Source: a virus | DNA: 26,442 nucleotides | Virus record (IMG/VR): IMGVR_UViG_3300017759_000059 | Coordinates: 1-26,442 of that record | Strand: one strand, 5' to 3' | In this document: positions 7,651-14,731 of the stretch, one piece after another | Position numbering within the stretch: the first letter of the stretch is position 1 | Layout of the letters: every line of letters starts with the position of its first letter | The notes under the pieces: generated by a model | Told to the model about the DNA's origin: nothing | Databases searched by the model: none | Seen by the model: the letters and a program-made list of their open reading frames with translations, nothing else | Program-made: the position numbers and the translations under genes

Positions 7651-8202
7651 ATGAAATCACCAGAACTCAGAATATATACTGGTCCAATGTTTGGAGGTAA
7701 GACTACCAGAATGTTGGCTGCGCTCGAAAGGTATCAGTACCAGAACAGGAGCACGAAGCTATTCAAGCCAAAACTTGACGTCAGATATTCTGAGGAAAAG
7801 GTGGTGACACATAAAGGCCAGCAACACACTTCTATACTTGTTGAAGATGGGCTACAGATTATAGAGCATGGACACGATGCAGATGTTGTAGCCGTGGACG
7901 AGATGTTCATGATACCGCAATCAGCCCAAGTTCTGTTGGAGCTTTTTAAGCAAGGAAAAACCATTCTGGTATCTACCTTGCAGTTATCTTCTCAGCCCGA
8001 AGGTTACATGCCATTCCGCGAGGTAATGGAACTTATGCCTTGGGCTACAAGTATAGAAGTTTGCCCTGCCGTTTGTGCCAAGTGCGATCGCGACGCATAT
8101 TATACTGAACGGTTGATAAAAGAAGATAGAAAAGTCCTCGTTGGAGGCCCAGAATCTTACAGGCCTGTGTGTTGGTCGCATTCTCTCATGTCAAAAACTT
8201 GA
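7651..8202 (+). CDS. tdk: Thymidine kinase (type II)
   Basis: 183 aa. P-loop GPMFGGKT at residues 11-18, catalytic/metal motif AVDE (D83, E84) and a zinc site from CAKC (C142, C145) and CWSH (C174, H177), with the substrate-loop motif GGPESYRPVC. It phosphorylates thymidine to dTMP for DNA synthesis. Divergent points: the usual DEAQF is DEMFM, and the usual GLDxDF segment is STLQLSS, so substrate recognition may differ. Starts 2 nt after the previous stop. Confidence 0.93.
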   Translation: MKSPELRIYTGPMFGGKTTRMLAALERYQYQNRSTKLFKPKLDVRYSEEKVVTHKGQQHTSILVEDGLQIIEHGHDADVVAVDEMFMIPQSAQVLLELFKQGKTILVSTLQLSSQPEGYMPFREVMELMPWATSIEVCPAVCAKCDRDAYYTERLIKEDRKVLVGGPESYRPVCWSHSLMSKT

Positions 8203-8234
8203 TGAAATAGTCAAACTTTTGAACTATTTATGGT

Positions 8235-8477
8235 ATGAACGAGGACTTTGAGAGGGGTGATCGTGTCGTTCTATTAGATAGACCCATGGGACACCCAAGT
8301 AAAATACAAGGAGTTATTGTAGGCACCGTGGGAGAAGATTGTTACAATATTCTCTTGACAAATGGACTCTCTAAAGGTAAAATAAAGAGAGTTAAGTTTT
8401 TTGAAATCAGAAAGGAAAACGCTTGTGTTTTCACAGAAAATAAGAAAAGGCCGCTCTTTAGTGACCATCATGACTGA
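8235..8477 (+). CDS. SH3/KOW-like mini-barrel protein (80 aa)
   Basis: RGDRVVLLDR, then KIQGVIVGTVGEDCYNILLTNG and IKRVKFFEIRKE, giving the short-strand pattern of a KOW-like barrel. The C-terminal 20 residues are polar. The upstream gap holds an imperfect palindrome (TCAAACTTTTGA at 8211-8222) but no convincing promoter. Confidence 0.65.
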   Translation: MNEDFERGDRVVLLDRPMGHPSKIQGVIVGTVGEDCYNILLTNGLSKGKIKRVKFFEIRKENACVFTENKKRPLFSDHHD

Positions 8478-8703
8478 CGAATATCAAGAGTGTAGGTTTC
8501 ATGAAGTGGATAATCTAGACACCAAAACGATCGATGAAGCAGAAAATAATTATGAGAAAACTTTTATCGTAGTTAGAGATTTCTTGGAGCAGAAAAAAGA
8601 TGGACAACATAATCTTGTTAGCGAGACAGCTAGGCTATCACTTGCTCAAGGTGTCACTGATTTACTTAGACAGGGGGGTCTCATTCGCAAGGAGCCGAAA
8701 TGA
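8470..8703 (+). CDS. Hypothetical protein (77 aa), helical and acidic
   Basis: I choose ATG 8470, which overlaps the previous stop by 8 nt, rather than the upstream TTG at 8401. The product begins MTDEYQECRFHEVDN and contains helices NNYEKTFIVVRDFLEQ and VTDLLRQGGLI. Not recognised. Confidence 0.6.
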   Translation: MTDEYQECRFHEVDNLDTKTIDEAENNYEKTFIVVRDFLEQKKDGQHNLVSETARLSLAQGVTDLLRQGGLIRKEPK

Positions 8704-8948
8704 AAAGAGGCGAGGCAGTAAGGTGTGTCGTTGATTATGATCTTTTCGATGTCAATATAAACGGAGAAGAAGGTTGTTTCGTAAAATTAGATGAAGCCTC
8801 AAATAAATCGCTAACCTACTTCTGGGTAAACGGAGAGTGGGCAGAGCTTGAAGCGTCACAGTTTGAGCTTATTAACAAGCCAGGATACATTCCGACAAAG
8901 AACAAAGAGTTCGTATCAAGAGTCAAAACTTTAGAATACAGTTATTGA
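8700..8948 (+). CDS. SH3-like mini-barrel protein (82 aa)
   Basis: ATGA overlap with the previous stop and a GGAG site. KRGEAVRCVVDYD, GCFVKLDEA, LTYFWVNGEWAELEASQFELI show the typical 'xVxWxNGExxxxxxxxLELI' second half seen in the cassette-array proteins further right. A short basic tail follows residue 65. Confidence 0.65.
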   Translation: MKRGEAVRCVVDYDLFDVNINGEEGCFVKLDEASNKSLTYFWVNGEWAELEASQFELINKPGYIPTKNKEFVSRVKTLEYSY

Positions 8949-8949
8949 A

Positions 8950-9153
8950 ATGAAATCAGCAGACGTTAAATGCAATCACACTTATTGGTCAACTAGATTC
9001 CAGCGCAAGTGTATTTGCAGGACTGTCGCCAATTACTTTGTTGAGCTTGAATTTCAAGATCCCGCCAAGAATGGTTGGTATCATTGTCAAGAGATTGAAG
9101 AAGTTCCCGAATCACAAAAAAATGTCATTGACATCACCGACCTCATAAGGTAA
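8950..9153 (+). CDS. Small hypothetical protein (67 aa), probable mini-barrel
   Basis: One base after the previous stop. MKSADVKCNHTYWSTRFQRKC, ICRTVANYFVELEF and GWYHCQEIEEVP form a short beta-rich pattern; three Cys and one CNH could bind metal but spacing is not a known motif. The phrase CRTVANYFVELE is echoed by CRTMANKFCMVLE in the protein at 10947-11630, so the two share a module. Confidence 0.6.
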   Translation: MKSADVKCNHTYWSTRFQRKCICRTVANYFVELEFQDPAKNGWYHCQEIEEVPESQKNVIDITDLIR

Positions 9154-9156
9154 AAT
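9128..9156 (+). promoter_or_regulatory. Possible sigma70 promoter
   Basis: TTGACA 9128-9133, 17-bp spacer, TAAAAT 9151-9156, within the end of a coding region. The predicted RNA start falls at about 9163, right at the ATG of the next gene, so it would produce a leaderless message for that gene or serve the genes from 9317 on. Confidence 0.5.
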
Positions 9157-9162
9157 AATATC

Positions 9163-9330
9163 ATGTTTGAAATTATTGTAGCATCTATTATTGTTTTAAT
9201 TATTCGTAATCGTATTTTGCACGCACATCACCAACGACAGAAGGAAGCATTGTGGCGCGAAGTGATTCACAAAGTAGAGCAAAAAAGAAAACTAGACGAA
9301 CTTTACGGGAGAGATCATGAAACCTGGTGA
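9163..9330 (+). CDS. 55-aa membrane-anchored micropeptide
   Basis: MFEIIVASIIVLIIRNRIL gives one N-terminal membrane helix, followed by a highly charged helix (HHQRQKEALWREVIHKVEQKRK) of probable coiled-coil type facing the cytoplasm. No strong ribosome site. It overlaps the next gene by 14 nt. Confidence 0.6.
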   Translation: MFEIIVASIIVLIIRNRILHAHHQRQKEALWREVIHKVEQKRKLDELYGRDHETW

Positions 9331-9529
9331 TTTAATTTATTGGCACGAGGACGCCTGGTTAATGCGAGAAGGCGTACCCCCCACCATCAAGCACGCAGTG
9401 GTTGTTAGGCCATATGAGGACGCCCCAGCTGAGAGGGGCATTTGGCACGTTCTGGTTTTGGAAACCGGACTGCCAGGTGTTGTTCACGATACACCAAACA
9501 TAAAAATAAAGGTACCAGCCAATGTATAA
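9317..9529 (+). CDS. SH3/KOW-like mini-barrel protein (70 aa)
   Basis: Starts MKPGDLIYWHEDAW with GGGAGA upstream. The strand KHAVVVRPYE and the block WHVLVLETG..GVVHDT complete a small barrel. The end lacks the ESR tail and instead finishes VPANV, with an 8-nt overlap (ATGTATAA) to the next gene. Confidence 0.7.
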   Translation: MKPGDLIYWHEDAWLMREGVPPTIKHAVVVRPYEDAPAERGIWHVLVLETGLPGVVHDTPNIKIKVPANV

Positions 9530-9734
9530 GCGTGGAGACTTAGTATTTTTTGATAAAAGGGGATTCTTTGACTCAAAGAATTCGACGATAATGGGAGTCA
9601 TTATTAGTACCCTGAGCAACAATGGGTATGTAGATGTATTGCAAACTGACGGCGTAGTTTCATTCCGCCACGTAAGAGAGTTGGAGTTGGTAATTGAAGA
9701 CAGGCGATTTAGTAATGTGGAAGTATCACGGTAA
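9522..9734 (+). CDS. Mini-barrel cassette protein with stop-loss extension (70 aa)
   Basis: MYKRGDLVFFDKRG, STIMGVIISTL, YVDVLQTDGVVSFRHVRELELV is the barrel core. In the other cassettes the frame would stop at a TGA inside GGTGAT of the shared junction. Here that codon is CGA (GGCGAT), so translation runs on for nine more residues (RFSNVEVSR) inside the next gene, giving a 41-nt overlap. Confidence 0.7.
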   Translation: MYKRGDLVFFDKRGFFDSKNSTIMGVIISTLSNNGYVDVLQTDGVVSFRHVRELELVIEDRRFSNVEVSR

Positions 9735-9885
9735 ACTGGACCCCAAGAAGACAGGTATTATTGTTTCAGATTATGATTATCCTGGCAAGGACGGACTTTT
9801 GATGCAGAATGTTTACTGGTTCGACTGTCAGTGGGTTAGACCAATCCGGCAACAATTTCTAGAGGTAATCAATGAAAGTCGGTGA
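9694..9885 (+). CDS. Mini-barrel cassette protein, TTG start (63 aa)
   Basis: Start is TTG 9694, decided by position: the following codons (AAG ACA GGC GAT TTA GTA) match the ATG/GTG-started siblings and TTGGAG lies upstream. Product MKTGDLVMWKYHG...GIIVSDYD...NVYWFDCQWVRPIRQQFLEVINESR has the full barrel and the ESR ending. First member of the array. Confidence 0.75.
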   Translation: MKTGDLVMWKYHGKLDPKKTGIIVSDYDYPGKDGLLMQNVYWFDCQWVRPIRQQFLEVINESR

Positions 9886-10075
9886 TTTGGTTAAGTGGTC
9901 TTTTTCAGAACAATGTTATCACGCTGCTTTTCATGATGGTTATGAATTGACAGAAGATAGAAAATGTGGTATTATTATAGATAAGAATGAAAAGTATCAT
10001 TTTGTTTATTGGGTGAATGGAGAACTCAAGGCCCAAGCAGACGGTTCATTGGAGTTAATAGATGAAAGTAGGTGA
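9872..10075 (+). CDS. Mini-barrel cassette protein (67 aa)
   Basis: ATG 9872 overlaps the upstream gene by 14 nt. MKVGDLVKWSF, CGIIIDKNEKYHFVYWVNGELKAQADGSLELIDESR shows the family consensus most clearly: GDLV start, central G-I-I-x-D, then VYWVNGE and LELIxESR. Confidence 0.8.
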   Translation: MKVGDLVKWSFSEQCYHAAFHDGYELTEDRKCGIIIDKNEKYHFVYWVNGELKAQADGSLELIDESR

Positions 10076-10250
10076 TTTAGTGCAGAACGCCCAAGGACAC
10101 ACGGGCATAGTGACAGGCATGGGCTATGCTGGAAGCTGTCCGAGTTACGATGAGTGTCCTTTCCTGAATCCAGACGTTCATGTCGTGACTGCCAACGGCA
10201 AAAGGCTGTGGAGCTATAAAGCACTGGAGTTAATCAGTGAAAGCCGGTGA
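10062..10250 (+). CDS. Mini-barrel cassette protein (62 aa)
   Basis: ATG 10062, 14-nt overlap with the upstream gene. MKVGDLVQNAQGHTGIVTGMGYAG is KOW-like (GxxGIVxG). The middle holds a Cys pair (CPSYDEC), and the end is WSYKALELISESR. Confidence 0.8.
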   Translation: MKVGDLVQNAQGHTGIVTGMGYAGSCPSYDECPFLNPDVHVVTANGKRLWSYKALELISESR

Positions 10251-10446
10251 TTTGGTAAAGTTCGACCGTATTAACGGACACACCCGCGACATTAATGAGA
10301 AGGTAGCTGTTTATCTGGGTGAAGCCTTTATTCATCGCGATGATGGAGTAACAATTCAGAACCACAAGGTTTTGTTGCTTGGGGAGTCAACGCCGAGAAT
10401 TATTGATGTTCGCTTGCTTAGATGGTTGAGGAGATACTCAAAATGA
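10237..10446 (+). CDS. Mini-barrel cassette protein, GTG start (69 aa)
   Basis: GTG 10237 with GGAG upstream, 14-nt overlap. MKAGDLVKFDRING, VAVYLGEAFIHRDD, HKVLLLGESTPRIIDVRLLRWL. It ends LRRYSK rather than ESR, and its junction to the next gene is the ordinary ATGA overlap. Confidence 0.78.
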   Translation: MKAGDLVKFDRINGHTRDINEKVAVYLGEAFIHRDDGVTIQNHKVLLLGESTPRIIDVRLLRWLRRYSK

Positions 10447-10700
10447 AAGTCGGTGATTTAGTTACGCTGTCAGCGTACGGAAAAAAAGTAAAGAGAACAG
10501 GCTGGGTCAAAGAGGGAGACGTTGGTATAGTTATCAAGGACGATCTAAGGCTTGGATGGGCTACTTACAAAATCATGTGGAACCAATCAATCAGTAGACC
10601 TTCCTCTCATTTGGCTAGGGGAGTGGAATACAAATTTCGCGGCTCATCCTGGGACTGGTCAGTCACGTTCGACCGTCGCGACCTAAAGCATGTAAATTAA
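10443..10700 (+). CDS. Mini-barrel cassette protein (85 aa), last of array 1
   Basis: ATG 10443 (GAGGAG upstream) is preferred over an in-frame ATG at 10422 because the MKVGDLV opening begins here. VGDLVTLSAYGKKVKRTGWVKEGDVGIVIKDD, ATYKIMWN and DWSVTFDRRDLKHVN. It is longer than its siblings, with an insertion before the last strand. Confidence 0.78.
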   Translation: MKVGDLVTLSAYGKKVKRTGWVKEGDVGIVIKDDLRLGWATYKIMWNQSISRPSSHLARGVEYKFRGSSWDWSVTFDRRDLKHVN

Positions 10701-10703
10701 TTC

Positions 10704-10732
10704 TTGACAAATTCTTCAAATTCAAGTATAAT
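10704..10732 (+). promoter_or_regulatory. Sigma70-type promoter, consensus
   Basis: TTGACA 10704-10709, 17-bp spacer, TATAAT 10727-10732. Both boxes perfect. Drives the unit beginning at 10765. Confidence 0.85.
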
Positions 10733-10764
10733 TGTAATATAACAAAAAAGCAATGGAGAAGTCT

Positions 10765-10950
10765 GTGAAACTCGATTATGAAATTGGTGAAATTGTAGCC
10801 ATGAAGCACTTTGGCAAGGGACAAGTGAAAGCGGTTGTACTTGGCTTTGAGCCAAATGTACTTTTTGATTCAGTGCAATGCGTAAAAGTTATGATTATTG
10901 GTAGAGATAGGCCAACCTTCACCCTATCTGATAGGGTTCATAAACTATGA
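10765..10950 (+). CDS. SH3/KOW-like mini-barrel protein (61 aa)
   Basis: GTG 10765 is favoured by a GGAG 6 nt upstream; an ATG at 10753 without a ribosome site is the alternative. YEIGEIVAMKHFGKGQVKAVVLGF and SVQCVKVMIIGRDRPTFTLSDRVHKL form the barrel. ATGA overlap to the next gene. Confidence 0.65.
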   Translation: MKLDYEIGEIVAMKHFGKGQVKAVVLGFEPNVLFDSVQCVKVMIIGRDRPTFTLSDRVHKL

Positions 10951-11630
10951 CACTAGAACAAGCACAAGCAGAAATCTTTTTCGCACACCTCGCTTCAGTC
11001 GAAGAGCACATTGCTTATGGAGACAGGCAATTCTATATGTCACTGCTGTGGCAGCATGAAAATACAAAGTCAGGACCACTTTCCTCTTCACAAATCATGT
11101 ACTTGGAGCGGATGTATAACAAATACAGTATGGAAGAAATTAAAAAGAAAGAAGAGTTTGTACAAAATTACTCTGACCATCACCGCGAGATCGCGGTAAG
11201 GTGTGCTCAATATTATGCGGATCAGTATCCGCCATATTATGATGCTATTGTAGAAAAAGTTCTAGACGAACCGTATCGCCACATCTTATCATTCAACGAA
11301 TTTAACAAGATGTGCAACAACAAGTATGCCTTAAAGGTTCTGTCCTCTTACAAAGAAGAGGTGAAGTATCAGGTTGGAGATTTTGTGCAAATTCGTGCAA
11401 CTAACAGGGTCGACCTTGCAAACACTAATCACAAAGAGGGCCACCAGCCACGACGCTCAGTGTGTAGGACTATGGCTAACAAGTTTTGCATGGTACTGGA
11501 AGTGAATGCGAAGCCAATTACGAGAGCAGCCAAGGGCGCTAGGGTGTACAAGGTACTAATTACTGACGAAGCCCAACCAATCTACGCTCATGAGTCTGAC
11601 CTAAAGAAGGCAAAGGGAAAAAAGAAATGA
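10947..11630 (+). CDS. Two-domain protein: helical N-terminus plus SH3-like C-terminus (227 aa)
   Basis: Residues 1-135 are helical (EQAQAEIFFAHLASVEEHI, SSQIMYLERMYNKY, AQYYADQYPPYYDAIVEKVL). Residues 140-220 repeat the local barrel theme: YQVGDFVQIRATNR, SVCRTMANKFCMVLEV, ARVYKVLITDEAQPIYAHESDL. It shows that the mini-barrel can be fused to other domains. Basic tail KKAKGKKK. Function unknown. Confidence 0.7.
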   Translation: MTLEQAQAEIFFAHLASVEEHIAYGDRQFYMSLLWQHENTKSGPLSSSQIMYLERMYNKYSMEEIKKKEEFVQNYSDHHREIAVRCAQYYADQYPPYYDAIVEKVLDEPYRHILSFNEFNKMCNNKYALKVLSSYKEEVKYQVGDFVQIRATNRVDLANTNHKEGHQPRRSVCRTMANKFCMVLEVNAKPITRAAKGARVYKVLITDEAQPIYAHESDLKKAKGKKK

Positions 11631-12049
11631 ATAAGAAAGTTATCCACGCCATTTCGTTTTTGCATAACGGCGAGAGAGTGGTAGTAAAACCGACTACTTT
11701 TGGCAAGTTTCGCGTACCTGTTGTAAAGGTAGAAAATGGTTCCTTGAAGACCAGAATGCGAGCATTAACCGCGATGGAAATTCTTAAGCACGACATCATT
11801 AAAAATTGTGACCCAACATTTTACCTTGAAAATAATGAGAGACTCAGAGTTTATCCAGGCGGAGACCCTTCTTATCTACCTGCACAGTCAGAGGGGTTAG
11901 CTCTCAAACACGACACCGCGAACAAGGTGGAGATACCGAAATTGAAGAACAAGATTAACATAAAACCTTCATCAAAATACAACTACGAACAAGCCTCGCT
12001 CGATATGTATGGGTGGTACCCCGGATTTGACGATGGAACAGCAGACTAA
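11627..12049 (+). CDS. Hypothetical protein (140 aa)
   Basis: ATGA overlap with the previous stop. Beta-rich N-terminal half (ISFLHNGERVVVKPTTFGKFRVPVVKVENG), then a polar region and a C-terminal segment YNYEQASLDMYGWYPGFDD. No known motif. Confidence 0.7.
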   Translation: MNKKVIHAISFLHNGERVVVKPTTFGKFRVPVVKVENGSLKTRMRALTAMEILKHDIIKNCDPTFYLENNERLRVYPGGDPSYLPAQSEGLALKHDTANKVEIPKLKNKINIKPSSKYNYEQASLDMYGWYPGFDDGTAD

Positions 12050-12296
12050 AATACAACCAGGAGACCTAGTCTTCACTCATCCGCAAGACAATCCAGAACA
12101 CATTAAGGATTTACCATCCTACACTCATGTTCTATATTATCTTGTTTTGTCGGAAGAATTAGCTCCAAACAGATGTGCCGATACCGTAGGGCATCAATCG
12201 TGGTACAAGATAATGTCAACCAGTAGAATCACAGGAGACGTTAAAGTGATAAAACTACCAGAAAATATGCTCTCAAAGTACGAGGAACTTTTATGA
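12033..12296 (+). CDS. SH3-like mini-barrel protein (87 aa)
   Basis: I prefer ATG 12033 over ATG 12009. MEQQTKIQPGDLVFTHPQDNPEH, then THVLYYLVLSEEL and WYKIMSTSRITGDVKVIKLPENML. It overlaps the previous gene by 17 nt and the next by an ATGA. Confidence 0.65.
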   Translation: MEQQTKIQPGDLVFTHPQDNPEHIKDLPSYTHVLYYLVLSEELAPNRCADTVGHQSWYKIMSTSRITGDVKVIKLPENMLSKYEELL

Positions 12297-12586
12297 ACGA
12301 AGTTTACAATTTAAGAATTGGAGATATGCTGTTTAACAACCGCTCTTATCGAGGAGACCAATGTGAAAAAGCGAACATTGTTGCTGTAATTTACAAGATG
12401 ACGCCAAAGTATGCTTATTTTGCCCAATGCGCTCGAAGGCATAACGATCCCGAAGGTCAACATTTTGTCACGAAAGATAACAAAGCAAAAAAGGAACAGA
12501 TTTATAAGGCTGTAAAACAAGGAAACCTTGGAATTAGTTATGCAAATGGAATTAAGCATCGAAGAAAAATTGAAGATTTTTCTTGA
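12293..12586 (+). CDS. SH3-like small protein (97 aa), basic tail
   Basis: MNEVYNLRIGDMLFNN, ANIVAVIYKMTPKYAYFAQCARRH gives the barrel start; the C-terminal half is Lys-rich (KDNKAKKEQIYKAVKQG, GIKHRRKIEDFS), suggesting nucleic-acid contact. GAGGAAC ribosome site inside the preceding gene. Confidence 0.65.
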   Translation: MNEVYNLRIGDMLFNNRSYRGDQCEKANIVAVIYKMTPKYAYFAQCARRHNDPEGQHFVTKDNKAKKEQIYKAVKQGNLGISYANGIKHRRKIEDFS

Positions 12587-12616
12587 TTTCATAGAAAGTC
12601 TGTGGTACTATGGGGT

Positions 12617-12853
12617 ATGATTAAGCAAGTAATAGACGTTGGCGACCTTGTGGAGTGTAATTTCGGTTATGGAAGAAAAAAACTGACAGGCGTAGTGTTG
12701 GAAAGTAAATCAATAAACCCAAACTATAACACTGATAGAACCTTTCACCCAGACGAATATCACTGCAAAGTCCTAATCTTAAACTCAGAACCAGAAAACG
12801 AACAACGATGGGTTCGTACTAAATGGTTGAAATTATTATCAAAATCTTCTTGA
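12617..12853 (+). CDS. SH3/KOW-like mini-barrel protein (78 aa)
   Basis: MIKQVIDVGDLVECNFGYGRKKLTGVVLESKS, then YHCKVLILNSEPENEQRWVRTKWLKLL. A GTG at 12602 is an alternative start. A TTGATT-17-TACTAT element at 12583-12611 would start RNA nearly at the ATG, the same pattern as at 9128 and 2078. The end overlaps the next promoter. Confidence 0.65.
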   Translation: MIKQVIDVGDLVECNFGYGRKKLTGVVLESKSINPNYNTDRTFHPDEYHCKVLILNSEPENEQRWVRTKWLKLLSKSS

Positions 12854-12878
12854 CATTTTTATTAAACTCTGGTATTAT
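12850..12878 (+). promoter_or_regulatory. Sigma70-type promoter
   Basis: TTGACA 12850-12855, 17-bp spacer, TATTAT 12873-12878, then TATAATACAACAA. Confidence 0.8.
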
Positions 12879-12904
12879 TATAATACAACAATGAAGGAAT
12901 GCAA

Positions 12905-13507
12905 ATGAGCCACTTAAAAGAAAATATCCCCTATATGACCAACCCCGAATTGATCGGTCTTGCCAAGAACAGGTTTCTCGACACCGAAGATCAAGTTGCG
13001 ATTGCTAAACACCACTATGGTAGAGCGCACAATTATCTTATCGAGAACGCTCACCTATCCCGAGCAGCTAGAGATATTCTTTGGGGCTACAGGGGTTATG
13101 CAAAGAAGTGTGAGATTATCGCATACGGCCATTGCATCGAGGAGCAAGACAAGTATCACGAATTGTATGACAACTACTCTGATGCAATTCGTAGTCGCTC
13201 ACCTTGGCGCATATCTAGGGTCTTTCTGACACACAGCAGGTGGTATTCCCATGGCGCTCACGGACACACTGAGCAGACTGGCACACCAGCTTCTATTATT
13301 GAAGACATCTACAAGAAAGATGTTCTGCCAATGAGGTCCAAGAGCGACAGTCGTGGTAGCTACTATTACCCTTCACCACGATACATTGAGCAAGCAATCG
13401 TTAAGAACCCAAACACGCCACTTGAACTTGTAGTGCAGATTTCCGCGTCGGCAGAATCCGACGACACTCGTGCTATGGCACTGAAGACAATGGCGTCCCG
13501 TAGTTAA
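12905..13507 (+). CDS. Conserved-type phage hypothetical with LRV-like repeats (200 aa)
   Basis: ATG 12905 has AAGGA at proper distance; ATG 12899 is two codons earlier. Helical throughout. Segments such as IEQAIVKNPNTPLELVVQISASAESDDTRAMAL resemble variant leucine-rich (LRV) repeats (NPxTPxxLLxxLAxDxxxxVR), and the N-terminal NPELIGLAKNRFLDTEDQVAIAKHHY looks like another. A protein-binding scaffold is plausible; the partner is unknown. A five-codon ORF (12891-12908) precedes it. Confidence 0.65.
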   Translation: MSHLKENIPYMTNPELIGLAKNRFLDTEDQVAIAKHHYGRAHNYLIENAHLSRAARDILWGYRGYAKKCEIIAYGHCIEEQDKYHELYDNYSDAIRSRSPWRISRVFLTHSRWYSHGAHGHTEQTGTPASIIEDIYKKDVLPMRSKSDSRGSYYYPSPRYIEQAIVKNPNTPLELVVQISASAESDDTRAMALKTMASRS

Positions 13508-13525
13508 ATTATTTGATTTTTTATG

Positions 13526-13554
13526 TTGACAAATTTAACCAACTATGACATACT
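13526..13554 (+). promoter_or_regulatory. Sigma70-type promoter for the MoxR-type ATPase
   Basis: TTGACA 13526-13531, 17-bp spacer, CATACT 13549-13554. Perfect -35, 4/6 -10. Confidence 0.7.
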
Positions 13555-13602
13555 AGTTAAAGATAGAGAAAGAAATAACGCCAACAAACAAGGAGATTTC
13601 TA

Positions 13603-14670
13603 ATGGCCGTTGACTTTGCTACATTTTCCCAGATCGTTCATCACGTAACTAACGTCCGCAAGCCTGTGTTGCTTCGCGGTCGTCACGGCATTGGCAAGTC
13701 CACTGTCGTGTATCAATGCGCTGCACAGCAAAACATGGAAGTTGTCGAGCGTCGTGCATCCCAGATGACCGAGGGCGACTTGGTTGGCTTGCCATCCATC
13801 GATGGTAACTCGACTTCATTCAACCCACCAGACTGGTTCAAGGCTGCATGTGACCGGCCTGTTGTATTGTTCCTTGACGAAGTCGACCGGGCGACCTTGG
13901 AAGTCCGCCAAGGTATTTTTGAGCTTACCGACTCTCGCAAGCTCAACGGACACACGCTCCACCCAGACACTCTTGTCTTTGCTGCTGTCAACGGCGGTGA
14001 GCATGGAGCGCAATACCAGGTAGGTGAGATGGACCCAGCCGAACTGGACCGCTGGACCGTGTTCGACATCGAGCCTTCCGTGGAGGACTGGCTATCTTGG
14101 GCGAAGGAATCCAATGTATCTGATGAGGTCTGGAACTTCATTAACGGCAACCGCGCCCACCTTGAGCATACAGACGACTTTGAGCCGAACAAGGTTTATC
14201 CTTCTCGTCGTTCATGGGAGCGTCTAGACCAGTGCCTGACACAGGCTGATCTACTCAAGGAAGCCAGTCCTGCACTCTACAACTTGACTGCTGCATTTGT
14301 TGGATTCGAAGCTGCCGTTGCTTTCAACGACTTCGTGCTGAATTATGACCGCCAGGTTACTGTCGAGGACATCTTAATCCATGGTAACTTTGCCAAGGTT
14401 GCAGACTTTGGCATCAACGACCACACTGCAATCATCGACAAGTTCGAAGCGGAGGAGACATTCCATAATGAGCTTGACCAAGAGTTGGTCGACAACTTGG
14501 CTCGATACTTCGTGATGCTTCCATCCGAGGTTGCCATGAAGCTCTGGACTGTGATGGGCAAGGGCGATGTTAATAACACCGTCAAACTGCACAAGTCTGA
14601 GGTTGATGGCGAGTCCGTTTCTAAGCACTTTGTCCGACTCATCAATGGGTCGGAGGAAGATAAGAAATAA
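13603..14670 (+). CDS. MoxR/CobS-type AAA+ ATPase
   Basis: 355 aa. Walker A GRHGIGKS (residues 26-33), Walker B VVLFLDEVD (87-95; D92, E93), sensor-1 N130 in AAVNGG, arginine finger in ELDRW (R150). The ASQMTEGDLVGLP segment (52-64) is typical of MoxR/AAA_5 proteins. These ATPases remodel partners that carry VWA domains; phage versions are often annotated as CobS-like. The partner is the next gene. AAGGAG start site. GC content looks higher than in the neighbouring small genes. Confidence 0.9.
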   Translation: MAVDFATFSQIVHHVTNVRKPVLLRGRHGIGKSTVVYQCAAQQNMEVVERRASQMTEGDLVGLPSIDGNSTSFNPPDWFKAACDRPVVLFLDEVDRATLEVRQGIFELTDSRKLNGHTLHPDTLVFAAVNGGEHGAQYQVGEMDPAELDRWTVFDIEPSVEDWLSWAKESNVSDEVWNFINGNRAHLEHTDDFEPNKVYPSRRSWERLDQCLTQADLLKEASPALYNLTAAFVGFEAAVAFNDFVLNYDRQVTVEDILIHGNFAKVADFGINDHTAIIDKFEAEETFHNELDQELVDNLARYFVMLPSEVAMKLWTVMGKGDVNNTVKLHKSEVDGESVSKHFVRLINGSEEDKK

Positions 14671-14673
14671 TTG

Positions 14674-14702
14674 TTGACAAATTGAACTACTTATAGTAAG
14701 AT
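14674..14702 (+). promoter_or_regulatory. Sigma70-type promoter for the metallopeptidase-VWA gene
   Basis: TTGACA 14674-14679, 17-bp spacer, TAAGAT 14697-14702. Confidence 0.7.
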
Positions 14703-14731
14703 ATAAGAGTAAATAACATTTGGAGTCCGTC

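Noticed and set aside
13713-14192. 159-aa ORF on the - strand opposite the AAA+ ATPase, and similar long - strand ORFs at 7072-7623 and 4371-4811
   Set aside because: Mirror-frame shadows of well-supported + strand genes; Ser/Arg-rich composition without domains, promoters or ribosome sites.
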